A DNA stretch of 64,000 bases. It comes from Desulfosudis oleivorans Hxd3. GTDB taxonomy: Bacteria; Desulfobacterota; Desulfobacteria; Desulfobacterales; Desulfosudaceae. The first letter of the stretch is position 1; every line of letters begins with the position of its first letter. Positions 17,905 to 26,712 of this stretch are shown here, piece by piece. Under the pieces are notes generated by a model, which saw nothing but the letters and a program-made list of their open reading frames with translations, did not search any database and had not been told where the DNA came from. Both the position numbers and the translations under genes were made by a program. The DNA is taken from NCBI RefSeq assembly GCF_000018405.1, contig NC_009943.1:3661001-3725000 (forward strand), read 5' to 3'.

Positions 17905-18041
17905 CATTAACAGTTTACAGTGCTTTTTTCTGGAGTCAACAGAGAATTTAAAAAGGATACGGCGGGTGCCTGGTTGGATGAAATTATTTAACTGCTTCAA
18001 ATTACTTTTAATTTAATTTTAAAAGGCCGGCTAAAAGTATT

Positions 18042-18057
18042 TTGGCACAAAACTTGT
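18042..18057 (+). promoter_or_regulatory. Sigma-54 (-24/-12) promoter
   Basis: TTGGCACAAAACTTGT matches the consensus TGGCAC-N5-TTGC except for the last base, with exact GG/TTG spacing. It lies ~85 bp before the ATG at 18142 and faces the thioredoxin/selenoprotein operon. The adjacent divergent gene encodes a sigma-54 activator. Confidence 0.75.
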
Positions 18058-18141
18058 TTTAGAACAGGTAACGGCTGTGGACAGGTATTTGGTGATAATG
18101 CCGTTTTCAAGCAAGCACCACGAAACAAAAGGAGGCTGCAA

Positions 18142-18456
18142 ATGGCAAAAGCAACAAAATTCATGGTTGTCCACAACGACCCCGGCGTAACGTGTGAAGC
18201 GGTTCAGGCCAACTGGCGAAAGCTGGCCAACCACGAATCCGCCAGCTGGATCCGAACCTACTACAATCAGGCAAAGGGTCTGCGCTACTGTGTATGGATG
18301 GCCCAAAGCGAAAAGGAGCTGAAAAAGATCTTTACCGAGATCGGAATCGGCTGGGAATCGATTACCCCGGTGATGGAGGTCTCTCCCGACCTGTGGGGAG
18401 AAAAATGGACGCAACACCTGGCCCAGGAGCAGGTAGCCGCCACCCTGGGCAACTGA
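18142..18456 (+). CDS. DUF4242-like small protein, first gene of redox operon
   Basis: 104 residues from an ATG after AAAGGAGG. A ferredoxin-like alpha/beta pattern: KFMVVHNDPGVTCEAVQANW, then WIRTYYNQAKGLRYCVWMAQSEKELKKIF and WESITPVMEVSPDLW. The central W-x-R-x-Y-Y plus R-Y-C-V-W-A resembles DUF4242 (SCO4226-like nickel-binding) proteins. No signal peptide, so probably cytoplasmic. As first gene behind the sigma-54 promoter, ahead of thioredoxin and the Sec flavoprotein, it may take part in thiol or metal redox handling; that is inference from context. Confidence 0.7.
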   Translation: MAKATKFMVVHNDPGVTCEAVQANWRKLANHESASWIRTYYNQAKGLRYCVWMAQSEKELKKIFTEIGIGWESITPVMEVSPDLWGEKWTQHLAQEQVAATLGN

Positions 18457-18526
18457 CCGGACACTCGGGCCGGTCAACCACCGGCCCGGGTTTTGACAAT
18501 TCAATTCTCAACGGAAGACCCATGAT

Positions 18527-18844
18527 ATGGCCACGATCAAAATTGCCAACCGGCACCAGTTTCAAGAGGCGATTCAACAGGGCGTTGCCCTGATCGATTT
18601 TAACGCGGCCTGGTGTGCCCCCTGCCGGGCCCAGGCACCGATTATTGAAAAGATCGCGGCGGAACTTCAGGGGAAAGCCCTTGTTGCCGAGGCCAACGTG
18701 GATGACAACATCGACTCGGCAAAAGAATATGGCATTCAGAGTATTCCCACCCTTATTCTTTTCAAGGACGGAAAAGAGATTCAACGGTTTGTGGGCCTTC
18801 AACCCGAGGCCCTGCTGACACAGACGATTCTGCAGACACTCTGA
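18527..18844 (+). CDS. Thioredoxin
   Basis: 105 residues with one thioredoxin fold. The active site W29-C30-A-P-C33 differs from the classic WCGPC by Ala for Gly, which usually shifts redox potential. VALIDFNAAWCAPCRAQAPI, the cis-Pro loop GIQSIPTLILFKDGKEIQRFVG and the C-terminal helix are intact. No signal peptide, so cytosolic. It lies in the sigma-54-controlled operon ~100 bp ahead of the Sec-containing flavoprotein; the two could exchange reducing equivalents (inference). Confidence 0.95.
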   Translation: MATIKIANRHQFQEAIQQGVALIDFNAAWCAPCRAQAPIIEKIAAELQGKALVAEANVDDNIDSAKEYGIQSIPTLILFKDGKEIQRFVGLQPEALLTQTILQTL

Positions 18845-18947
18845 TACAGACCAGGCTGAATGTATCGGTTCATATAATGCCGGCGGCCCTGCTGACAGGA
18901 TCGCCGATCAGTTTAGACATATTAAAAACATTAAAGAAAGGAACACC

Positions 18948-20300
18948 ATGAAAAAAGGAGAAAAGCTGGTTATTGTAGGATGCAGCGGCTCCGGCGGGCC
19001 GGCCGCCATGCTGTCGAAAAAACTGATGCCGGAAATTGACATCACCGTGATCCGCAAGGAGCCGTTTTTCATTGTTCGCTGAGCGCTTCCTCACGTGGTG
19101 GCCGGTCTGGCCGCCGATACATCCATTGTGGTGCCGGATAAAAAACTGGAAGACGCCGGCATAAAAGTGCTCCAGGACGAAGTGGTCCAGGTGGATGCCG
19201 CCGGCAAAACGGTGACCCTGGCCGGGGGAAACACAGTCCCCTACGACAAGCTCTACCTGGCCACCGGGTCCCGGTCCTTTGTGCCGCCCATTGAAGGCAA
19301 AGACCTGGAAGGGGTGATGACCCTGCGGGGCATTGAGGACGCAAGACGCATCCGGACATTCCTGACGGAAAAAACACCTCGCCACATTGTTTTTGTGGGT
19401 GCGGGGTTTATCAGCATGGAGACCGCCACCCTGCTGGCCGAGCACATGCCAGGACAGTTTGATATCTCCGTTGTGGAGCTCATCGACCGGCCCCTGCCCC
19501 TGATGCTGGATAAAGACATGGCAGACATGGTCACGGCCTACCTCACGGAAAAAGGGCTAAACCTGCTCACCGGCGAAAAGGTGGAAAAGCTGGCAGGTGA
19601 AAACGGAAAGGTCACGGGCGTGGCCCTGGCATCGGGAAAAACCCTGGACGCGGACATGGTATTCATCAATGTCGGTGTAAGGCCAAACATCGAGCTGGCC
19701 CAGGCCGTCGGCCTGGAAATGGGCCGGTTCGGCATCAAGGTCAACCCGTTTCAGGAGACGTCAAACCCCGATATTCTGGCCGGCGGAGACTGCGTTGAAA
19801 AAATCAACTTCATCACCAAAGCCCCCTGCCCCGGCCAGCTTCGGGGACCGGCGGTGATGCAGGGCCGGGTGGCGGCTAAACGCCTGGCCGGTCTGGATGT
19901 GCCCTTTCCCGGTGTGGTGGATGCCGGGGGATGCAAGATGTTTGACATGACCATCACCGCCACCGGTCTGTCTGAGTCGGCCGCGGCCCGTGAAGGAATC
20001 GAAACCGTCTGCGCCTCGGTGGATTCCCGAAGCAAGCATGCCATGATTCCAGGGGCAAAGGAGAGCCGCATCAAGCTGGTGTTTGAGAAAAAGACAAAAA
20101 AACTCATCGGCGGTCAGATCGTCAGTCACGACATTGCCCCGGCCCGGGCCATTGACACGGTCACGGCCTTTATTCTGGGAGGTAAAACCGTTGCCGACCT
20201 GACCACTTTTACCTCGGCCTGCAACCCGGACATCTCCTCCGAGCCCAGCGCTGAATTTATAACCGTGGCGGCCGAGCAGGCCCTTCAGAAACTGCGGTAA
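18948..20300 (+). CDS. Selenocysteine-containing CoA-disulfide reductase/NADH oxidase-like flavoprotein (TGA read as Sec45)
   Basis: 450 residues if TGA at 19080-19082 is read as selenocysteine. The part before the TGA (MKKGEKLVIVGCSGSGGPAA...) is the FAD-binding Rossmann segment, which a truncated GTG-started reading at 19095 would lack. Downstream are the second GxGxxS/A block HIVFVGAGFISMETATLLAEH for NAD(P)H, VFINVGVRPNIELAQAVGL, ILAGGDCVEKINFI and a C-terminal dimerisation domain. In CoADR/NADH-oxidase/peroxidase relatives a single redox Cys sits at about residue 42-44, in a (S/N)-C-x-x-P context. Here U45-A-L-P occupies that position exactly. A SECIS-like hairpin follows and selA is 11 kb away. 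Likely reaction: NAD(P)H-dependent reduction of a disulfide, persulfide or peroxide; substrate unknown. Confidence 0.93.
19080..19116 (+). promoter_or_regulatory. Bacterial SECIS element after UGA codon 45
   Basis: After TGA (19080-19082), bases 19097-19103 (GGTGGCC) pair with 19109-19115 (GGCCGCC): 7 bp with one G-U pair, closing the loop GGTCT (19104-19108). The GGUCU loop matches the SelB-recognised loop of E. coli fdhF, and the spacing of 21 nt from the UGA is within the bacterial range. Confidence 0.88.
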
Positions 20301-20364
20301 AACCAACCGAACCAGCGTCACCCGGCCTTTTCCGGCCGGGTGCCGACACATAAAGGAAGCTGCC

Positions 20365-21015
20365 ATGGAAACTGTTTCATTTGAGGATATCGCCATTGTC
20401 TCCTGCGGGACCATGAGCCTGGAGTTAAACGCCCTGCGGGACGAAGGGTTTTTAAACACCGACACGATCTACTTTACCACGCCGGGCCTTCACCAGGACA
20501 TTCCGGCCCTTGAAACCCAGCTGGTGGAAAAAATTCACAAGGCAAAGGAGCATAAAGACAAGGTGATCGTGGTCTACGGCGGCAAATTCTGCTATGTCAA
20601 CGTGGATAACCCCCTGCGCAAAATGAGCAACATCATCGAAGAGCAGGGGCCGGGCGTGGGCCGGGTCAACGCCACCCACTGCATGGACATGATCGCCGAC
20701 GAGGCCACCCGGAAACAGCTCGCCCTGGAGCTGGCCGGTGATGAAAATGTCTGGTGGATGACGCCGGGGTGGGTGAAGTTCAAGGACCTGGTGTTCAAGG
20801 GATGGGACAAGGGCATTGCCAACGAGAACTTTCCCAAGCACACCGGCGGCGCCATCGTGCTGGACGGCATCGGGTTCATGGACAAATACATGACGGACAA
20901 TCCGGAGGCGTTTCTCGACTACTGCGACTGGATGGGCATTCCCATGCAGGCCGCGCCGGTAACCCTTGACCGGTTCAAGTCATTGCTGGTAGAACAGGCC
21001 AACGCCCTGGCTTAA
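20365..21015 (+). CDS. DUF1638 family protein
   Basis: 216 residues. It has the DUF1638 pattern: IAIVSCGTMSLELNALRDEGFL, TTPGLHQDIPALETQL, VIVVYGGKFCYV, HCMDMIADEATRKQL, WWMTPGWVKF, and VLDGIGFMDKYM. Conserved Cys (SCG, KFC, HC) and His residues could bind metal. DUF1638 proteins occur in methanogens and anaerobic bacteria, often near corrinoid methyltransferases, but no activity is established. It is probably the last gene of the sigma-54 operon; the 64-bp gap from the flavoprotein shows no terminator. Confidence 0.88.
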   Translation: METVSFEDIAIVSCGTMSLELNALRDEGFLNTDTIYFTTPGLHQDIPALETQLVEKIHKAKEHKDKVIVVYGGKFCYVNVDNPLRKMSNIIEEQGPGVGRVNATHCMDMIADEATRKQLALELAGDENVWWMTPGWVKFKDLVFKGWDKGIANENFPKHTGGAIVLDGIGFMDKYMTDNPEAFLDYCDWMGIPMQAAPVTLDRFKSLLVEQANALA

Positions 21016-21060
21016 TTCCTGTGCCCGGGGCAATCCTGAAAACTGTCTGCAAAACGGTAC

Positions 21061-22176
21061 ATGACAGAAGCAAGCCACCACACATTCACAGAGACCGACT
21101 GCCCCGAGGGGTGCCCGGGGTGTGCGCGTCAGAGGATGACCACCGGCCAGTGTCTGGCGGAAAAGCTGGGTTTCGCGCAAAAGACCCTTGCCCCATGGCA
21201 GCCGGCCCTGGCAGCGCCGGAAACCGCGCCGGAACAGCGGCAGTGGGAATACAGAAACAAGGTCTGTCTTTCCGCCATCCATGACGGACGGGTCTGGCGC
21301 ATCGGCTTAAAACGCCGGGATGCCGTGATAGCCGTTGGCCGTTGCCGTATTCACAGCGCCGGGGTGCGGAAGGCCATGGCCCTGTTTGCCGGCATACTGC
21401 CGCCGGCCCCTTCCTTTCCCCTGGTGTTTTATGTCCAATCCAACGCTCAGATCACGCTGGTGATAAAATCGGCCCGCATACCGGACATGGAGTGGCTGAC
21501 CGATGACGTAAAAAACCGGTTGCAGAACATGGGTATTGAAGGGCTTTGGCTCTGCCTGCACCCAAGTGCCGGGCATCGTGTGTTTGCCAAAAACGGGTGG
21601 CGCCTGGTGTGGGGCAGGCCCCGGTCCATGGACACCCGGGGCCTGGTCTACGGGCCCACCACTTTTGGTCAGCCGATTGTTGAACTGGCCGAAGCCTCGC
21701 TGGACAGGGCGGAGCACTTTTTAAACCCGGTTTCCGGGGACCAGGTGATGGACCTCTATTGCGGCATCGGCGCCGGGCTGGCCCGGTGGAAAAAAAAGAC
21801 CGCGCCCGTGACCGGTGTGGAATTAAGCGGCGAAAGTGTTGCATGCGCCCGGCAGAACGCGCCCGGCGCAACCGTCCTTCGGGGAATGTGCAGGCTTCGC
21901 CTTCCCCAGTTGACAGCGGCCCTGGAACCCAAAGCTCCCCGATGCCTGGTCTATGCCAACCCGCCGCGTACCGGCATGGAGCCGGAAGTGACCCAATGGC
22001 TGGCAGACACCTGCAGGCCTGAAAAAATGGCCTGCCTCTCCTGCAACGCGGTCACGCTGAAAAGGGACCTGACCCTGCTTGAAAACAAAGGATATAAAAT
22101 AGAACGGTTGATTCCCTTTGACTTTTTTCCCAACACCCGGCACCTGGAAATTCTGGCCCTGCTGCACCGGGTGTAA
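21061..22176 (+). CDS. TrmA/RlmC/RlmD-family RNA (uracil-5-)-methyltransferase
   Basis: 371 residues. A Cys cluster near the N-terminus (DCPEGCPGCARQRMTTGQC) may bind an [4Fe-4S] centre, as in RlmD. The methyltransferase core has QPIVELAEASLDRAEHFL, SAM motif I MDLYCGIGAGLARW, VTGVELSGESVACARQNA, YANPPRTGMEP, and the catalytic nucleophile in LSCNAVTLKRDL, followed by DFFPNTRHLEILALL. It methylates C5 of a uridine in tRNA or 23S rRNA using SAM; the target cannot be read from sequence. The TRAM domain is absent. It follows DUF1638 by 45 bp, so readthrough is possible. Confidence 0.9.
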   Translation: MTEASHHTFTETDCPEGCPGCARQRMTTGQCLAEKLGFAQKTLAPWQPALAAPETAPEQRQWEYRNKVCLSAIHDGRVWRIGLKRRDAVIAVGRCRIHSAGVRKAMALFAGILPPAPSFPLVFYVQSNAQITLVIKSARIPDMEWLTDDVKNRLQNMGIEGLWLCLHPSAGHRVFAKNGWRLVWGRPRSMDTRGLVYGPTTFGQPIVELAEASLDRAEHFLNPVSGDQVMDLYCGIGAGLARWKKKTAPVTGVELSGESVACARQNAPGATVLRGMCRLRLPQLTAALEPKAPRCLVYANPPRTGMEPEVTQWLADTCRPEKMACLSCNAVTLKRDLTLLENKGYKIERLIPFDFFPNTRHLEILALLHRV

Positions 22177-22216
22177 TGCCAATCTCACCGCACAGCCTTC
22201 TTGCTGCACCCAAAAT

Positions 22217-22247
22217 AAAAGGCCACTGCTTTTCGCAATGGCCTTTT
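22217..22247. terminator. Bidirectional terminator between convergent genes
   Basis: AAAAGGCCACTGC / GCAATGGCCTTTT stem with one mismatch and a TTTTC loop. A- and T-runs on both sides serve both the methyltransferase (+) and the TRAP operon (-). Confidence 0.8.
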
Positions 22248-22275
22248 AAACCCTCTGTTTTTAAACCGCCCCGGC

Positions 22276-23670
22276 TTACGGGTGCGATTTCCGGAACTCC
22301 TCCAGGGCCGCCAGGATCTCGTTAAGCAGGTCCGCCGGATAAGCTTTGCCGGCCAGCTTTTCCCGAACCGCGATACCCGCCTGCTCAATAAGCTTCTGAT
22401 CTTCGGCGGAAAAGGTCATGGCCTTCATACCGCACTTGGTTTCAAAAGCTTTCAGGCTTTTGGCGTCATAAACCCGAATCTGACGCCGCCACTCCCCCTC
22501 AATGAGATTGAACTCGGAAACAATGATCTCCTGGAAGTTCTGGGCGTAGTTGTCCGAGACCCCCACCTGCTTCTGAATCCGGTCCTTCGTTTTGGTGCTG
22601 ACCACAATGGCCGCCGGGGAATACATCAGAGCCGGGGTCAGATAGTAGTTGGCGTACTGGTAGGCCTGCATGCCCAGCATCCAGGCGGCCGGCGCCAGGT
22701 TGGTGTTGGCCAGGCCCGTGCTCAAGGCGGACACCACCTCGGGCACGGCCACGGGCGTGGGGTTGATGCCCAGCTCGTTATACAGGGTGGTCTCCATGAT
22801 GCCAAACCAGGTCAGCATCTTCTGCTTTTTCACATCCTCCAGCCCGGCGATCCTGTTTTTTGAAAAGATGTGGAAAAAACCGGTGTCGATCAGGGCTGCC
22901 AGAATATATCCCTTTTCTTCAAAGGCCCGGTCCAGGCGCTTGCGAAACTTTTCATAGACATAATCCACTTCGTCATAGCTCTTGAACAGGCCGGGCACCA
23001 GAAAAACAGAGGTTTCCGGGGAAGCGGCCAGCACGCCCAGGGAGGTGCAGCCGCAGCCGTCGAGCTGGCCGATATCCATCTTTCTTAAAATATCGGTATC
23101 CTCGCCCATGACGCCGCCGCCGTATATCTTGACGGTCACCCTTCCCTCAGTCATTTTTTCGATCTCGGGAATGGTAATGGTCTCGGGAACGCTCAGCCAC
23201 GGTGTTCCCGGCGGCGCCAGTGTGCCGATTTTAATCAACACCTGGTCCCCCTTCTTTACCACCGACGTGCTGACCCGCCACATCATTTCGCGCCCATCCT
23301 CCCATGTCATGTGGGGCGCGAAAACGGCGTCAAAATCCCTGGCCATGGCTTTCAGGATATACCGGGACGTGACGGCCCGGTCCAGCATGGGAAGAAACGC
23401 GGTTTCCATCATGCTTACCAGGTCGGCCCGGGTTACGGCTCCATTCTGCAGCAACGTTTTCATGGCCTGCTGCCGCTGCTGCAGCTCCGGGCTGAACGTC
23501 CTGCCGGTCCAGAGGGCTTCCAGGCTCTCCGCCACTGTTTGCTGCACTCCGTTTGTATCGGCATCCGCCGCAATTCCGCTTTCCGGCTTTCCTGCCAGCA
23601 TCAGCATCAACGTCAACACCACCAGCACACACAACCCCGCACCTCTGGAACGACCATCCCGCATGAACAT
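22276..23670 (-). CDS. TRAP transporter substrate-binding protein (TatP-type), paralogue 1
   Basis: 464 residues. Signal peptide (GAGLCVLVVLTLMLMLAG), a ~100-residue helical N-terminal extension (TVAESLEALWTGRTFSPELQ ... SRYILKAMARDFDAVFAPHM), then the DctP-like fold: IGTLAPPGTPWLSVPETI, KIYGGGVMGEDTDILRKMDI, QLDGCGCTSLGVLAASPE, and PVAVPEVVSALSTGLANTNL. The CGC motif is shared by all three paralogues here. DctP proteins deliver ligand to DctQM; versions beside TatT bind hydrophobic ligands in the treponemal precedent. Last gene of the leftward cluster after TatT, DctQ and DctM. ATG 23670 has GGAGG at a suitable distance. Confidence 0.93.
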   Translation of the reverse strand: MFMRDGRSRGAGLCVLVVLTLMLMLAGKPESGIAADADTNGVQQTVAESLEALWTGRTFSPELQQRQQAMKTLLQNGAVTRADLVSMMETAFLPMLDRAVTSRYILKAMARDFDAVFAPHMTWEDGREMMWRVSTSVVKKGDQVLIKIGTLAPPGTPWLSVPETITIPEIEKMTEGRVTVKIYGGGVMGEDTDILRKMDIGQLDGCGCTSLGVLAASPETSVFLVPGLFKSYDEVDYVYEKFRKRLDRAFEEKGYILAALIDTGFFHIFSKNRIAGLEDVKKQKMLTWFGIMETTLYNELGINPTPVAVPEVVSALSTGLANTNLAPAAWMLGMQAYQYANYYLTPALMYSPAAIVVSTKTKDRIQKQVGVSDNYAQNFQEIIVSEFNLIEGEWRRQIRVYDAKSLKAFETKCGMKAMTFSAEDQKLIEQAGIAVREKLAGKAYPADLLNEILAALEEFRKSHP

Positions 23671-23706
23671 AACCACGCCTCCTTAAAAAATAAATACGCC
23701 GGGTCT

Positions 23707-25017
23707 TTATAAAAGATCCATCGGATCAATCAAATTCTTTTTTGCGGTAAACCGAAGCAGAAAAAGCGACAGCTCCGGCACATAGGTTATCAAAAGCAGT
23801 CCGATCAACAGAATAATAAAAAACGGAACCACCGATCGCAAGATGGTGGGAAAAGACTTGTTAAACTTGATGGAGGAGATAAACAGGCTCATGCCGATGG
23901 GCGGAGTGACAAAACCGAGCTCCAGGTTGGCCAGAAAAATGATGCCCAGGTGAACCGGATCGACGCCGTATTTGAGGGCAATGGGCACCACGATGGGCAC
24001 CACGATGGCGCAGGCTGAAAAAATATCCATGCTCATGCCCACAAACAGCAGGAAGAAGTTGAGCAGAAGCAGGAAGACATACTTGTTGGTCACATAGTTG
24101 CAGATGAAAGCAAATATCTTGTCCGGAACGGCCAGGGTGACGAACACGTCGGTCAGCCCCAGGGCCATGCCCACGATGATCAGGATGGAGCCGTTCATGA
24201 TCATGCTGCGCCGAATAACGCCGATCAGCTTGATCGCGGTCATGTCCCGCGTAATAAACATCTCCACCAGCAGCACATAGATGGCGGCCACGGCCGCGGC
24301 CTCGGGGGCGGAAAAGAGGCCGGCCAGAATGCCGCCGATAATAAAAAAGGGCAGGGGCAGTTCCCAGATGATGTCCACGGTAGCGACCATCAGCTCTTTG
24401 AATGCAAACCCCTGGCGCCGGGTGTATTTCAGGCCAAAGGGAAAGGAGTATATCCACATGAGTACCAGCAGCAGAACTCCGGGCAGAAGACCGGCGATAA
24501 ACATGTCTTCCACGTTCAGCGGCGTCTGCTGGCTGGCGATGACACCGTAAAGAATCAGGGGCAGGCAGGGCATGAACAGGGTGCCCAGGCTACCGCTGGT
24601 GGTGATCAGGCCCAGGGCAAAGTTTTCCGGATAATTGTCCTTGAGAAACGCCGGGTACAGAAGGGTGCCGATGGCCACAATGGTGATGGCGCTGGCGCCG
24701 GTAAAAGCGGTGAATATGGAGCAGGCGATCAGGGCCACCAGGCAGAGGCCCCCGGGGATCCACCCGAGCAGGGCGTTGGTAAACCGCAGCATCTTTTCCG
24801 GCACCCGGCTTTCGGCCAGCAGGTATCCGGAAAAGATAAACAGCGGAATGGCCACAAACACCGGCATGGTGGTGAGCCGGTAAAAATCAGTGAACAGGGT
24901 GGCCGGGTGAATGTCGAGAGCAAAATAAAAACTCGCGAATGCCGCGCCGCCGATAATAATAAAGAGCGGCTCTCCAAACACCGCCAGCAGGATCAGCCCA
25001 AATATAATGAAGCCCAC
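23707..25017 (-). CDS. dctM: TRAP transporter large permease DctM
   Basis: 436 residues with about 12 hydrophobic helices. Family signatures: FVAIPLFIFSGYLLAESRVPEKMLRFTNALLG split across two segments, GASAITIVAIGTLLYPAF, LGTLFMPCLPLILYG, PEAAAVAAIYVLLVEMFITR, MDIFSACAIVVPIVVPIA, and ANLELGFVTPPIGMSLF. It is the Na+-coupled transport subunit in the inner membrane. It starts at GTG after GGAGGGTGGC. Between dctQ and the binding-protein gene in one operon. Confidence 0.97.
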   Translation of the reverse strand: MGFIIFGLILLAVFGEPLFIIIGGAAFASFYFALDIHPATLFTDFYRLTTMPVFVAIPLFIFSGYLLAESRVPEKMLRFTNALLGWIPGGLCLVALIACSIFTAFTGASAITIVAIGTLLYPAFLKDNYPENFALGLITTSGSLGTLFMPCLPLILYGVIASQQTPLNVEDMFIAGLLPGVLLLVLMWIYSFPFGLKYTRRQGFAFKELMVATVDIIWELPLPFFIIGGILAGLFSAPEAAAVAAIYVLLVEMFITRDMTAIKLIGVIRRSMIMNGSILIIVGMALGLTDVFVTLAVPDKIFAFICNYVTNKYVFLLLLNFFLLFVGMSMDIFSACAIVVPIVVPIALKYGVDPVHLGIIFLANLELGFVTPPIGMSLFISSIKFNKSFPTILRSVVPFFIILLIGLLLITYVPELSLFLLRFTAKKNLIDPMDLL

Positions 25018-25042
25018 GCCACCCTCCGTTTCTAAAGCCCGG

Positions 25043-25549
25043 TTACCGCTGTTTTCTTCTGGCCCGAATATCTTTTACATCCGTAAGAAAGCACAGAAAA
25101 AACTTGTAGCTCATGGAAAGAAAACAGACCGGAAAAATAAGCGCCACCACCCACTCCGGTGTATGAATGGCATGTTCCACCTTGCCGACCTCCCTGGCCA
25201 CGTCCACATAGTGCGCGGCAAAAAAGAAAAACAGAAGGCAGGCGATACTGGCCACAAAGGTGAGAATCGCGTTGAGGTACTTGTTGTATGGAAACTTCAG
25301 GATTCCCTGAAACAGGTCCACGTTGATGTGGCTTCTTTCAAAACTGGAGGTGGCGATGCTGGCGCCCAGCATCGCCAGCACCAGCAGGGCCATGTTGTTG
25401 TAGACCGCCATCCAGATGATCGAATAGTCGAAAAAATTACGCAGGATCACCTGGCTGAAGGCAAACACCGACAGCGAAAGCAGAAGCAGCACGACGGCTG
25501 TCAGCTCAATGTTGTAGATGATTTTTTCGATCTTATACAGAATCTTCAT
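25043..25549 (-). CDS. dctQ: TRAP transporter small permease DctQ
   Basis: 168 residues with four predicted transmembrane helices: ELTAVVLLLLSLSVFAFSQV, IIWMAVYNNMALLVLAMLG, AILTFVASIACLLFFFFAA and WVVALIFPVCFLSMSYKFF. RSHINVDLF and the N-terminal ILYKIEKIIYNIE helix fit DctQ. It forms the membrane complex with DctM. ATG 25549 was preferred over GTG 25555. 25 bp upstream of dctM. Confidence 0.93.
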   Translation of the reverse strand: MKILYKIEKIIYNIELTAVVLLLLSLSVFAFSQVILRNFFDYSIIWMAVYNNMALLVLAMLGASIATSSFERSHINVDLFQGILKFPYNKYLNAILTFVASIACLLFFFFAAHYVDVAREVGKVEHAIHTPEWVVALIFPVCFLSMSYKFFLCFLTDVKDIRARRKQR

Positions 25550-25567
25550 CAACACAGTGTCCTTATG

Positions 25568-26425
25568 CTATTGATTGAGATAGTAACCGGCTTTTGCCTT
25601 GGCGATCTGGTTCATCAGTTCAATCTCGGGAATCAGGCCGTCCGGCGCCTCCACCACGCCGTTTAATGTCTGATTGATGAGCTTGTCGTCGGTCAGGTAG
25701 AACCGGGCGTAAAACACCTTGGAAAGAAGGAACTTGCCGTTATTCAAGGCCGAGATGGTTTCAAACGCCCCCAGAGCCTTTCCCTTGTCGCCGCCGAACG
25801 CCGCGGGCAGCATGCTGTTGGCCGTTCCGATGAACATGTGGGCAAAGCCGTAAAAATACCGCGGGTCAATTGTAATTGCCTGGCCGGCCATGGCATTGAC
25901 TGCGCCCAGGTCAATGGCGATCATGGGGTCGCCCACGTTGAGCAGCACGTTGGATCCCATGCTGGCCGCGGTCCACAAAAGGGCCGGCACAAACTTTTTG
26001 CTTTTTATCTCCCGGACCGCCTCGTTCATGTTCTTGCCCTGTTCAAGGGCTTTGCGAAAACCGCCATGCTGCTTTAAGGCCGCAATGCCCCATTCGGTAC
26101 CCCGCGTATAAAGCGCCGTGGCCTCTTCCGGAGATTCGTCTTCCACCAACATGCCGAGCCCGGCATAGGCCTTGACTGCCATGACCTGAAGCAGCATGTC
26201 ATTGGGAGCGGTTTCCAGCATACCCTCCAGCAGCATGATGGTGCCGGGGAGCCCCTTTTCCGCCAGATCCAGGTTGTGCTGCTTAAACAGGGATGCTTCG
26301 ATATTCTCCAGAGCCGGATGCGCGATACTGATGCCCGTTCGCATCATGGACATGCAGCCCGCCATCGTTACGCAAAGAACGGCAATAGCAAACAGATACA
26401 CTGTTTTGTGTTTTAAAAAAGCCAT
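25568..26425 (-). CDS. TatT family TRAP-associated TPR lipoprotein
   Basis: 285 residues. Lipoprotein signal peptide FAIAVLCVTMAGC (lipobox MAGC), then helical TPR-like repeats (GTIMLLEGMLETAPNDMLLQVMAVKAYAGLGMLVEDES; LYTRGTEWGIAALKQHGGF; PALLWTAASMGSNVLL). YFYGFAHMFIGTANSMLPAAFGGDKGKALGAF matches the TatT C-terminal half. In Treponema, TatT (Tp0956) is a trimeric lipoprotein that associates with its TRAP binding protein, and a ligand tunnel is proposed. Here it is immediately upstream of dctQ. It is probably anchored in the outer or inner membrane facing the periplasm. Confidence 0.9.
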   Translation of the reverse strand: MAFLKHKTVYLFAIAVLCVTMAGCMSMMRTGISIAHPALENIEASLFKQHNLDLAEKGLPGTIMLLEGMLETAPNDMLLQVMAVKAYAGLGMLVEDESPEEATALYTRGTEWGIAALKQHGGFRKALEQGKNMNEAVREIKSKKFVPALLWTAASMGSNVLLNVGDPMIAIDLGAVNAMAGQAITIDPRYFYGFAHMFIGTANSMLPAAFGGDKGKALGAFETISALNNGKFLLSKVFYARFYLTDDKLINQTLNGVVEAPDGLIPEIELMNQIAKAKAGYYLNQ

Positions 26426-26712
26426 GTCATTTTTCCTTATCCATATTCATGGTATTAAAAACGCATATGTCCGGCAGCACGAAGCCCCGGTACTCCCCAT
26501 CCTTTTAACGCGCTTTGACAAAGACAACACGGACTGGTCAATCTGGTTTATACAAACAACAACATATTGTATTTTATTATAAAAATTTTTATTCCAAACC
26601 AAAACGTTAAACTTTTAACTTTATTACATATGAGCCTTTGCCGGCGTTGTCAACAGGTTTTTTTGGCGGGTTCGCCTCCACAAAACCGGTAGAAACCCCG
26701 GCGGTCGTGCCT

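Noticed and set aside
19080-19082. Frameshift or nonsense mutation making the flavoprotein a pseudogene
   Set aside because: Both sides stay in the same frame, the stop replaces the expected catalytic Cys codon and a SECIS hairpin follows; selenocysteine explains it better.
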